Under the pieces are notes generated by a model. The model was not told the DNA's origin. It did not search any database and saw only the letters and a list, made by a program, of their open reading frames with translations. The position numbers were made by a program, and so were the translations under genes. 64,000 nt of DNA from Coprinopsis marcescibilis (Eukaryota > Basidiomycota > Agaricomycetes > Agaricales > Psathyrellaceae), in assembly GCA_004369085.1 (NCBI GenBank), contig ML210179.1, forward strand, positions 140,322-204,321. The letters are read 5' to 3'. Of the stretch, positions 10,625 to 21,406 are shown piece by piece. How positions within the stretch are numbered: the stretch's first letter is position 1; every line of letters begins with the position of its first letter.

Positions 10625-12129
10625 TCAGTAGGCTGAACAAGTGTGAGCCTTTCCCTCTTCGAGGTGAGAATCATCAAACGGGCGCTCGGGTTTGCTGTCC
10701 CTTTCGGGGGATTGAAGATAGTCGCGGTCCAGCGCAACAGACGAGTTGGCTTCTTGATCGGTGTCAGGGTCCGTACGCTCAGCACCACTATTTGAAAGCA
10801 CGAAATTTGGTAGCGTGATAGCTTCCGAGCATGAAGGCCTCGAGCGTTGGACCTTATACGTTCGAAGTGCCATCAGCAGGAATACAATCCCTGTAGCCTC
10901 TGTCAGCCCCTGTATCATGTTACAGCAACGAACCTGCGCCAACTTGATAAGCGCCAGACTCTTAATTCGACTCACCTAAACTGGGCAACAACGTCCCATG
11001 TAACAGCATCTGTGCCGGATGCTTGACAAGATATAACACTAAGAGAACGATTTGCTGAATGGTATACACCGCAGCGCTTTCCACCATGATCCTCGCAACA
11101 GTTAGCAAGCCTATGTCATCGCTCTGGAGCCCCGCGGCGCGTGAAGTTGCGTGCACTCGGAAGAGATGGAACGCGATGAGACCGGTGGTGAGAAAGACTT
11201 GGGCGAGGTTGACAGGGAAAACCATGGTGAAGAAGGGCGTGACTTGCTCTCTTGTGACGCGAGTGGGGTCGATGAAGTGTGTGACCATCACCCCACCTGT
11301 GACTGTGGGCGTTGGACATAATTAGGGCTGGGGTTGCGTGAAAGCGGGAAAGCTAACTTTGTTGCACTCACCAATACTGACAATGAGAAGAAGACATGGA
11401 ACGAGAATTACCCAATAGTTCTTATTCCATACGATGAAGCATCGGTATATCTATTGCGGGGTGAACGGAGCCGCAAGTTAAACGCTGAACACTTGAGATG
11501 GTATTTCAGACATACCACAAGGGCATCGGCAGTCCAAACGCCAAGGTCTGCCAGAATGGCTAGAGAAATTCCATCCCAAATTCCAAACTGCTCGTAGTAT
11601 GTAATTGGCATCTTCGGGTGCATAACCTGCAAACCAAAGGCACGAATCAATTTGGATGCTGAGATACCTATTAAAGATATGTCAGCTGCTTCGGAGTAGC
11701 CGGGGGGCTGAAAAGGATCGACGAACAAACCGTGACAGTTGCGTTGAGGAAGAGGAAAATATTTCCGTATAAAAAGACCTAAAGTCGTATCTTAGTGATA
11801 TAGAGCGCTCGGCAGCCAAGGCTTGTAATAGAAATACTCACCCGAGAAGAGCTTCGTTTGGCTCGCTTCACAAGGACAGGAATCGTCACGATGAAGAGAG
11901 TTAAGTAAAGTCCTGTCATAGAGATTGAGGATACCACGTTCAAAGAAACGGTATCTCAGCGCACCATAAGAAAGTCCCTATACGGCAAGAGTTACATCAG
12001 TTGACACTTTTAGGAGGATGTGAAAAGAGCCCTCACCCCAAGCCACGCAGACATCAGTTCATAAGTTTGTTTCTCCAGAACGTCACCAGAGTCGCTACTG
12101 CTGAACGTTGCCGTGCCGTTGTCCGCCAT
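10625..12129 (-). CDS. Multi-pass membrane protein (expanded agaricomycete family)
   Basis: Multi-exon gene for a polytopic membrane protein with an extracellular-looking N-terminus (MADNGTATFSSSDSGD). Hydrophobic segments in order include GLYLTLFIVTIPVLV, then GISLAILADLGVWTADALV, then a segment at VYRCFIVWNKNYWVIL, and others around 10980-11290. It ends in a hydrophilic, acidic tail of about 80 residues closing at HTCSAY. The VYRCFIVWNKNYWV-type motif is one I associate with a large, uncharacterised family in mushroom genomes. A receptor-like topology of about seven helices is plausible, but the function is unknown. At least five introns of roughly 50-85 nt are needed. The start lies about 160 bp from a near-perfect 45-bp palindrome. 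Confidence 0.75.
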
Positions 12130-12290
12130 TGCACCGTCTAGCTGGTCGAGTTAGCTCTGCCAGAGAACACGTACTCGAACTAGCCCTGTAAGGATAGAGA
12201 AGCCAGATGGGTGATGACAAGAGGGCGGGATCGAGCCCGGTCCAGATATATATATACTAGTCATCCGGGTATTCACTACTCGGATGTCCT

Positions 12291-12335
12291 GCCATCAGGT
12301 CTGCACTGTGGACTCCACAGTGCAGACCTGATGGC
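12291..12335. repeat. Near-perfect 45-bp palindrome
   Basis: A 22-nt arm (12291-12312) beginning GCCATCAGGTCTGCAC is followed by one base (C, 12313) and the exact reverse complement (12314-12335). It lies upstream of the membrane-protein gene at 10625-12129. It could extrude a cruciform, form a strong RNA hairpin or be a dyad operator. No flanking target duplication is obvious. Confidence 0.9.
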
Positions 12336-12399
12336 TTGCGACGGGGATCAGAGTGCATGGCCCACACGCCGTAATTAAATCGTAAGGGAGTGTCGATGT

Positions 12400-15300
12400 A
12401 TATAACTAAGTTTGTAGGATATAACGTCCTCCAGATCTCTTTCCTGCTACATAGGTCCTGAGCTTGGCGACAACATGATTAAGCGCTACCCAACGTTTTA
12501 CGCTCTGTCGGTTTTCTCGGACTTGCTCAAACTTCTCAAAAACAGTGCAATACGCACAGAAGACTGCACTTTCTTTCTCAGTTCGGCGATCCCGTATCCG
12601 CATTCAGCTGAGCAACGGGTGGCCGCCTTGTGTGCACTTTATAACACATTGGCTGGCGCTCGTCAAATATGCATGCACGCAGTGCCTGTGGCGAGAGCGC
12701 CCATAGACCCTGGGGTTTGATACCAAAGAAATTGAAACTGAAACATGGACTTTTAACTCAGGTTGGGGTTATCTTCGACTATGGTGCATGGTTGTCAATG
12801 TAAGGCTCAAGGTCCGCGTGTAAATTGCCAACCTAGTTTCCGAGTTTCTCCTGTCACGGTTTCAAGGTTGCCTAAAACCTATAAACCTCAGAAACCTCAG
12901 AAACTTGGAAACCACTTCATACTAGATGTATTCTCTTCTGATGTTCCTATGGCTTCCTGAATCCCGGCTTTTAAGCCCGCGGAAACTAAAATTCCCGTTC
13001 TGTTTCTCTTCGAGGGGTTTAGCGTTTAAATCAAGTTCTTGAACTGGTAAGAAATTAGCATCTCTGTCAGAAAAGATTGAGAGAAGAGCTCAGAAGCAGC
13101 ACGAGAAACTTCTATTCTCTGAGGGGCGGGAGCGTGCATGTTCCTGGGATGACATATGTACACGGGGCTTACATCAGTCCCCGCGTTTGATCGGTGTGGG
13201 CGTGTGGGCGTGCCTAAGAAGTGCCAGTGAGGCCCGGGGATGCCGACGCATCCGATATTATTATGTGTATTACACTGTGGTATGTATCACATGGAGTGTC
13301 AAAGGGCTGTTGGCCATAAAAAGGGTCCTTGGGATCATTTGGGACCCATGGACGCAGAGTTCATATCTGAAAACTAGCGCCCGGACTCAAACGTCATTTA
13401 AGTGCGCAAGGGTGGCGTACTAGCAGCACCCGCATCTCGGCTGGGCGTGTGCTCAGTGCTGGCATTGAAGTTAAGGGCATGTATACATATGGATACGAAC
13501 GCTTACGACCTCAGCAGCTGTCGTATCGTAGCCTGCCAACCGCGGAAGCTCAAGGGCACTGCAAACCGGACCTCCGTGAATCATACGAGTCTGTGTCTTT
13601 GACTGTGAACTTGATGCTACGGACATCCACAGGGTCCTCACTGCCTGTCGTTGTAGCCATAGGCTTTACCAGAGCCGTAACTTACTCCAGGTAAAGCATC
13701 TCATGGTACAGTTCTCAGAGTCAAACAAACTGCTGGCACTTCCTCAAGATCATCAGCGTAACTAGCCTCGTTAGACTTTAGAACCCGAGCCATCATGACT
13801 GGATTACGGCTATCGTTTGAATATTGGAACAATAAGGTTTTGGAATAACAATCAAAAAGAAAGTAATACTGACCATGCATCATCTCCTCCTCCTACTGCG
13901 CGAAGATATCATGAGGATGCACAGGTTATTTCTGAGTATTAAGCCGGAAATGCGGAACGATTCAAGTAAATGTCTCCCCGTGGTCATCGCGTGTTCCATT
14001 AGGCGCCCATTTAACACGTTATATCCCTTGTCATTGGTCACAACTTGTTATCCCTCGGCAGAGGATCAACAATGAACTCCCGTAACATGACCTTATTTAA
14101 GGCTCTTAGTATTATCCAGTCCAATATATTGAGTCGGTAATTACTCCATTATCAAGTTCCGCGTCATGGCGTGAAGTCGAAAAAACCTACATACACTGTT
14201 CCATCACTGAGCATCTCAAGTCAAACTGCTGTGAACCCTTTGTTTTAACACCGATAAGTAACACGCGCATTCAGTTAGTCGAACTTCCACACCAGTCTTT
14301 GTAATAACACTCCGACAGGAAGGACTCTAATAAGTGATCTCCGCCAAAGCTAAGCATGCATTGCAGATCTCGCCCCATAACAACGATCCGTAGATTATTG
14401 TGGATCTCGAGACAACTTACTTTCGGGGAAACTTGTCAGAAGAGTCACAAAGCATTTAAATGGGAAGAAGTACGAGCCTACTATGATAGTTTGCGTCGCG
14501 ATTGAGAGACTATGCCGTCGGGACTTCAAAGTTGCTACGGCAGGTACACGAACATGTACATCAGGTGGGGTAAGTCCGACTAGTCCCCGAGCAGACGCCC
14601 GCGAACCGGTCTGTGAGCTTGTGGCACTTACGAGAGGCTGTTGAGAATCTCCAGTGGATTCTTCAAGTTCTCAGTGTGTAGGGTTCCGAACAAAGAATTT
14701 CTACAGTGAGGGGTCGAAGACAGAGGGTTATCCCGAAGATAGTGCCTTAAGCGTGGTGAGATGCCTAAATTAATTGATTTCGCGTGCGGTGAGTTCTTCG
14801 GGAGAGCACATCGCGGGGAAATGGAGAAGGCATTGGCACAACGTGTTGCGATCTAGTATTATGCCATGATAATCGAATCTTGACACCCATGTGCAGCACC
14901 TGACATTGCAACTTCCGCTGTATAAATCGTGGCAAGATATCTTCTGAATGTGCATGACAGCGACAAGACACAGAAAGGTGACAAGGCAATAATCACTGAC
15001 CGACCCGCAAAATTTAATTTTAGATGTACTCTGAATCGTCCCATTCTCGAGTCTCTTTCAAGTTTCTACAGCATGATACGTTTTATTCTCATGACATCGC
15101 TATAAAAAGATTGGATTCACCCACAGTCCGTCTTCAGGGGGTTAAAATGGCAAACAATCGCGAGGTTGAAGCCTGAAGTTTGAATCTTTGACTCGGACCA
15201 TGAGAGGCAAGAACCTGCGGCGGCGGCGCGGCGCAGACATACATGAGCGGAGCTTTGACTGGGTTCCAATCGAGTTCATTGCCACGTGGCGAAAGAATTT

Positions 15301-16170
15301 TGTCTTCCCAACCGTCATTGGTCAACCGGTTAATGCCTGGTAGCAACCAGCGGCCTTCCTTCGAGTTTCGCAGTTCTTTCGGATATGACGGGGGTTTGGA
15401 CTGTCTTCTGAATACAAAGTAATTCCCTGCTCCAATCTCTGACAACAAACGCGGCGCCATCCGAATAGGAATTTCTCCTTTCAGCCTGCAACTTCTGCGA
15501 GAAAATCCCCGAACTCCCAGCTTGCACTCGAGATGGATCTCATGGGGCTTACGTCCAGGAGTACGGGTCTACTGAATCTCCGAGAGTAGGCCCTCAAATG
15601 ACCTATGCTGTCCTCCGTCAGCTATTCAGTCAATCAACCTTCTGAAATCCAGTGAAAGGACGCGAAGGTAGGGAGAGAGCCACCAGGAATACATCAAGTA
15701 ACTGTCCATCCAATAGCCAGGCAGCGGGCTGAAAACTGATGTGTATCGTGGCGGATCTCATATTGAATCCTTCTCACATAGCCACTTTCGGCGTCCAGAA
15801 GAGTCAGTAACCAGTTCGTTCCCTTGCTTCTCCTATCTCACCTGCTTGCTGACTTCGAATACCCTCCCAGAACATCGGAAAGATAGGCGCAGGATACCTG
15901 ACGGCTGATGCTTCTGATCGCTCTTATCTTAGCGAATATCTACCAGTGACCTGATCGCGATCCAGAACGGAACGAACAGGATGCGCCTGCCTTGAATTTG
16001 CTGCACTTATGCTCTCGTAAGGGGTTAAAACACATTTTAACCACGCTATCCGAGATGTTGATAGTGCCTTGGTATTAGATGTATATGCCTTGACCTTTCG
16101 AGGTAAGTAATCATATTTCCTATCCAGCCTGTTGGCCTCAATTAAACATTTGACAGGAACAGATGTGATG
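12400..16170. other. Gene-poor stretch, no supported gene
   Basis: About 3.8 kb without an ORF that shows recognisable motifs, a credible start or introns joining exons. Short ORFs of up to about 110 codons occur on both strands (the longest, 15134-15460 minus, is mentioned under rejected items). I found no tRNA-like cloverleaf, rRNA, terminal inverted repeat or tandem array by eye. It may be decayed mobile-element sequence, but nothing in it proves this. Confidence 0.5.
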
Positions 16171-16361
16171 GAGTGACGCGCTGTATTCCCGATCGTATCT
16201 GCGCGATACCTTCACTTCTTCAGGAGAAGAAGGAAGATTTACGGGGATGGTGTGCTAAGCTCACAGGGCCTGGACGTCTCCTTTGTTGTATAAAAGCCTT
16301 AGGTTGTTCCGAGGAAAAATCAAGACTCAGTCTCACCGGTCACCTTCCACTCGCAATCCTG

Positions 16362-18064
16362 ATGTTAACATTTTCTCGACTCCTTGTCACCACTACACTA
16401 GCGGTGTTGGCCTCTGGTACGTCTGCACATCATACTCGACTTTTTAATGCATCGCTCACATCCTGATTCTAGGTGCTGTCAACATCATCCCACCATCTCA
16501 GGGCGGAACGCCCAATTCGTTTGGCAATGTTCTGGTCACAGTCGGTACAGAAACAGACGTAGACGCCATCGTCTCAACTATTGCGATCGTTGACCAGAAA
16601 TCTGGGCCAACGCTCGATGAAGTCCCGAATCACCCAATTGCCGAAACCCTCGTGACCGCAGTTGACGGGCAACTCACAGAGGCCGGTCGGTTATCTTCTG
16701 TTCCTTCTCGACGATCCCTACCGGCATATTCTCCGGCCTTCAAAAAGCGGGCTGTCGAGGACTATCGATTAGTTTTCGATGGTACAGGTATCAACGCAGA
16801 ATCAAGGGATGGGTCTATTCAAGGAACTGCCTACCTCACATACACTATCGTCAATAATGCCACATATAACGTCGAAGACTGCTTAGCCTTCTGTTCGTCT
16901 GTCGAAAAATGCGGTGCGTGGGGGGCTTGATTCGGGGCGCCCTCTATTGATTGACATTGTTTGCAGTATTTGCGAACCTCTACTATGAATACAACAACTA
17001 TGGCCTCGACTTTGAGGCTCGCGAGAAGTCCAACCTCAAATGCGCTTTATATGGGGATATCCATAATGCCAAAGAGAAGACCAATCTCGGCCAACAGCAA
17101 TCATATCCAGAGCCCGCTCCTTTGATCCATATCCAGCAAAGCAGTGGTTGGGCTTCGCAGACTCTCGCTGACCCTGAAGACCCGGATGGCTATGAACTTG
17201 TTTTCGGGCCTACCAATGGGGCGAACAACGCACCAGGCGTAAGTCGACCGACTTAATCACGCAGACAAAGATTAACGAATATTCAGTACATGGGCTTCGC
17301 ATTCCTTGATAAATATGACGTAGACGCGTGCGCCAGTGAGTGTAATCGTCGCGGAGCAGACGGAAACGGCGGTGCTTGCCAGTACTTCAACATTTGGCGT
17401 GCCGTCGTCAACGGCAACCCCACAACCTATTCATGCAGCATGGTTCGTGATTGATCTTGTCACATTCTTTCATGATACCCAGCTAACATTGCGACAGTAC
17501 TACATTCCTTCAGACGTGTCCACCGCCGTAAATACCGGCCAGGGCGATCTTAAGGTCACCTATTCTCGGGGATACAAGCGCAAGAACTTCCTCCCTGATG
17601 GAGGATTCGAGGGATATACGGCCTGTAACAAGTTCTGTTTCACCGAGTCGTATGCCAATTGGGCTGGTACCAGTCCAGTTGGAGGATCCAAGGACGCCAC
17701 CGTCTTCTTCTTCCCTGCATACGCCCATTCCGGCAACAGCTCCGCGCTTCTTGGTTCTGCGAGCGGTTTGGACGACCTCCCAGGAACCCTTAGCCCCAGC
17801 AGTCCCCTCAAAACCGTCCCAGGCAAGAAGTATCAGATCGCATTCTTCCAGAACAGCGCCTACGGTGGGCCGACTAATCAGGCTGCGGCATTTGTCGAAG
17901 TTATTTGGAACGGAAAAGTCGTCAAGACCATCAGGCCTGGCTTCACCCAGTGGACTTTCAACGCTGTTGATGTCACTGCTGTTGGGAATGATGTAATTTC
18001 GTTCCGCGGTGGTAAGGCTCCTGCCTGGACCTTCTTGGATGATATCGCCGTCTGGGAGCTGTAG
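16362..18064 (+). CDS. Secreted fruit-body-type protein with apple/WSC-like Cys modules
   Basis: Predicted secreted protein of 496 residues from five exons: 16362-16416, 16473-16913, 16967-17238, 17287-17442 and 17498-18064. A signal peptide begins MLTFSRLLVTTTLAVLASG. Two Cys-containing modules follow: VEDCLAFCSSVEKCVF at about 170-185, and DACASECNRRGADGNGGACQYFN further on, each resembling one half of an apple/PAN or WSC-type module. The C-terminal 170 residues (from LPDGGFEGYTACN to FLDDIAVWEL) look like a beta-sandwich, carbohydrate-binding-like domain. Proteins of this build are often labelled fruit-body specific protein in Agaricomycetes. That label comes from expression studies and says little about mechanism. 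The start was chosen at the Met that gives the signal peptide, not at an upstream in-frame Met. Confidence 0.8.
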
Positions 18065-19022
18065 GCTACTCGCCTGTAAAGCAAAGGCCTTCTGGGTCGA
18101 AAGAAGTCCAGAAACTGGAGATGGAGGGTGTATTGACGTCCTAGTATTCTTAATCCCATTTGCCTAAATCCTCGAGGGACGCTCGTTTATTTTACTTTGT
18201 CCTCCTGACGACCCAAGTTGGTCCACATTCCGATGTAAATTAGCTACGTCTTTCAACGCATTCTTCTCGCTGAACCCCTTGGAACTTCAAGTTGGATGGA
18301 GCTACTTACGTTGGCATAGAACTTGATTGAGGAGCATATCCCTGAATATTGACGTACACTGGCGGCGATGAGCCGAGCCTAGGCAGCCGATGGGCGGAAG
18401 CCCTCATAATAAACCTGAGGGTTGGTGATCAGAGGATACGCAGAAGCGGCATGCTGGCTGGCTAGTTGCGACGACTTTAATACAGTTGCCTTAATTACGT
18501 GAGGGGTCTTTCTCTTTGACACTGTTATATAGTATACCTTCAATGTACAGCTATAATGGCATGTAATTGGACAGTGCCGTATTGCAGTGCAAGCAATTTT
18601 GAAGACCAACTTCAAGAAAGATCAATCCATTGCAATAATTCGGGAAGTCACTCCGGGCGCAGGCAGGGATGACACAGTTGCTCTTACACCACCCAGGTCC
18701 TTTCAAGCCTCCCCGCATGAACTTATACCCGGCTGTAGTTGCAGTTGTACAGATGTGTAACAGTGTTTCGTCCTGACTCCTTACCCTTGATGTTACAATT
18801 GTTACAATATCAATATTAACTACCGCCTACGTCTACATGAGACTAAAGTATGCTAAAAGAATACTTCGACGGAGTAAAAAGTGAATGGTAAAACTAAACA
18901 CAGGATCAAACACATGCTAAAGAGCTACCAATAGTCATGCTACCTGGAAAAGCTATATAACAACCACGATTCAAAAAGAAAAGGTATTGCCTCAGGCCAC
19001 CAGCAGGGGACTGTGCCGTACG

Positions 19023-19412
19023 CTATCCATTTGAAATAAAAGTATCATAGTCTCGCTTCCTATGGTTTTCCCTAGAGTAGTCCGAAAGAGTTTCATTGGC
19101 CATTTTGGACGTGCCGAGTGACGGCTTGACGTTGGCGACTAGCATGCGGAGCTGGGAGTGGAGGTCTCGAAAGTGTCGTTGTTGGTTGAGAATTGAGCGC
19201 TTCACAATAGCTTGTAGAGCTTTAACCTGCCGCTGCCTCTTCACACCTTTGAATTGAATTCGCAGTCGGGCGCAGGCTGGTTGCGTTGTCGGAAACGTGG
19301 TGACGTGGCGTCCAAAGATCGTGAAACGACGGAGGGACTTGCGCATTCGAGCTGATAGCTTGGGAATTGCCATCGGCTGTCGTGGCTTATAGGGTGGTAG
19401 AGAGCATTCCAT
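19023..19412 (-). CDS. Hypothetical basic protein (129 codons)
   Basis: Uninterrupted ORF starting MECSLPPYKPRQPMAIPKL and rich in Arg, Lys and Gln. It has no signal peptide, membrane segment or motif I know. It is isolated, with no close neighbour on its strand. It may be a chance ORF; its length is the only support. Confidence 0.3.
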   Translation of the reverse strand: MECSLPPYKPRQPMAIPKLSARMRKSLRRFTIFGRHVTTFPTTQPACARLRIQFKGVKRQRQVKALQAIVKRSILNQQRHFRDLHSQLRMLVANVKPSLGTSKMANETLSDYSRENHRKRDYDTFISNG

Positions 19413-19611
19413 GATGTGAGAATCGAGAGAGAGGAGGAGGATATTTGGTTAGGTGCTTAGTGAGGTAAAAGGAGATTTGGAGCGATTTCGATGCAAAAAA
19501 TTGGTATGTTGTGGTACAGATTCCTCACTAGAGTGTTAATCAAGTGGTTCTGAGCTATAAATGAGCTTAACGACGACAGAGAGTGCCCGAAACTCGTCTG
19601 TGGCCGGAACG

Positions 19612-19641
19612 ATGGTGGTGGTTGTTGTTGTTGTTGTTGTA
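19612..19641 (+). repeat. GGT/TTG trinucleotide microsatellite
   Basis: A short GGT run passes into about seven TTG units. It lies outside any supported gene and is likely to vary in length between strains. Confidence 0.85.
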
Positions 19642-20652
19642 TGTTCTCTTGCGCCAAGGGCGGACAAAAGACCTCCATATGGCTTGTGCTCGGATGTCTG
19701 GACTCTGCAGTCGGCAATCACTGGCCGTCGAGGCTCTCTCACTCTCCGTGGGCTCCCAGGAGAGGTAAGTATAATTTTCTTTTGCCTCAAATTCAAATTC
19801 AAAATCGCTCTCGATTCTCCCCAGCTTATTCTCACTTAGTCGATTTAACCCCAGCATCGCGGAGGGCCGGGAGGGGTGTCGTAGCGGCACTCTTGCTCGC
19901 TCCTCTAAGCTGTTCCTCCTCCTATTTAATAAAAATACTGCCTTGCTGGTTGCACAACTTTACAACGGGTCCGGAGCTGACGCAGCGCCTCAAATACAAG
20001 CCCCGCATGCCAGTGTCATCCTCTGGACTACATGATTTTCATGGGTTGATTGGGTTTATAGGTTCCGACATTCTGCTCAGGTGCACATGGCGCATTAATT
20101 TAAAAAACTGGCCTAACTGTATGGAGGATGAAGTATACTGCAAGGTAAGTCACGTTCTGACCTTGAAAGCGAGGCACCTTCAAGACGTAGCACGTGTACG
20201 AAGGGATTTTCGAGAGTTGGACTATCGGTTTCTTTAGCCGGACTCAGAGGGCTCAGAAAGAGGTATATGGTGGGCTAAGCCACATACTAGCTTTGAAACT
20301 GTGATGCATCGACCTCTCTCACAGACCTCCCTCCATGCGTTCATCGTATCCAATTGGCCCCTGATACCGCTCATAATGAGCGCCCGTAGTAGATACCATC
20401 CCCAAAAGGCTATTGGTAACGCTGATTATACTTCCGCCAAGTAAGCGCCCCGACTTGAGGCCATACCGAATTGTCCGGTGTCTTGTCCACAATATAAGAA
20501 AGCACATGCATCTAAAAGATCGTCCTTGGGGCTGGGTCTCGATATCGATCCATAAAATACTATATAACCTGCCTCACACCTACTGGTTTACTATCAACAA
20601 ACAACTCTACCTCCAAACACCACCAAGTCAACTCTTTCATATTCTGTCCATC

Positions 20653-21168
20653 ATGCGTCTTTTCTCCCTCGTCTTAACTGCAGGTGCCCTCATCAGCCCA
20701 ACTTTGGCGGGCTTCAGCCTCTACGATCGTACCTCGAGTTGGAGGGAGTCGGAGACGACGGACTGCACTAGAAGAGGGAATTGCCAGCTCAACTACATCA
20801 ATGGGATGGATAACCTCATGCTCATCCCGACGAACAACGGCAACACCTGTGGCACCCTCCTGGACAACCAGTGGCGGACCGGCCGATCCAAGGCTGACCT
20901 GATCACGTCGATGCAGACCCTCAACAACAAGTGCGGTTCCTCCAACCTGAAGCTCAACCCGATTAACGGGGGATCCACCTTGGAGATTTGGGATGGAAAC
21001 AGGTTCTTGGGGTCCTGCATCAAGCCGTCGGCTTTGCGCTTGACTTGTCATGACAGCACGACCAACATGGGTCCCTGCCAGGCTGAAAGTCCCGCATTCA
21101 GACCTCACACGTATTGCAGAGTGTATGGAACGGAGAAGTGGCGGTGTGCCAATGTTCCCTTGTGCTAG
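20653..21168 (+). CDS. Small secreted cysteine-rich protein (10 Cys)
   Basis: Single-exon protein of 171 residues with a signal peptide (MRLFSLVLTAGALISPTLA, probable cut before GF). The mature part has ten cysteines, an even number consistent with five disulfides, ending at CRVYGTEKWRCANVPLC. There are no membrane segments and no enzyme motif. It fits the operational class of small secreted proteins, which includes effectors, adhesion proteins and antimicrobial proteins. I cannot assign it to a family. A TATA-like box about 80 bp upstream and the leader with CACCACCAAGTCAACTC support this start. Confidence 0.75.
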   Translation: MRLFSLVLTAGALISPTLAGFSLYDRTSSWRESETTDCTRRGNCQLNYINGMDNLMLIPTNNGNTCGTLLDNQWRTGRSKADLITSMQTLNNKCGSSNLKLNPINGGSTLEIWDGNRFLGSCIKPSALRLTCHDSTTNMGPCQAESPAFRPHTYCRVYGTEKWRCANVPLC

Positions 21169-21406
21169 TTATCATGCAAACTCGGATAGAATGCTTCGAT
21201 TTGCACAATGCAGTTTAGCCAATGATGTCGAGCTATGTACCTTGGACTGAACATAGTCGCATAGTAACTGCTTGCCAATTTCTATCTGAACCTCCCTTGC
21301 ATTAGTAATTGGACTGTAGCTACTCTTTAGGGTCTGTAAGACTTTGATAGACACAGTGAAATTTTTAGCTTGCGATTTAAACCAGAAGACTCTATGCACC
21401 ACATCT

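Larger units (their letters stand above)
18065..20652. other. Intergenic region with simple repeats
   Basis: Some 2.6 kb between two secreted-protein genes. It holds one possible short gene (19023-19412, minus) and a GGT/TTG trinucleotide run. Directly before the next gene there is a TATA-like TATATAACC at about 20571. No other element is supported. Confidence 0.5.

Noticed and set aside
15134..15460. Minus-strand ORF of 108 codons
   Set aside because: No recognisable domain, intron structure or neighbour; it lies in a gene-poor stretch where similar chance ORFs occur on both strands.
12400..16170. tRNA, rRNA or CRISPR-like array
   Set aside because: Read for cloverleaf T-loop sequences and regularly spaced repeats; none found here or elsewhere in the window. 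CRISPR is not expected in a fungus.
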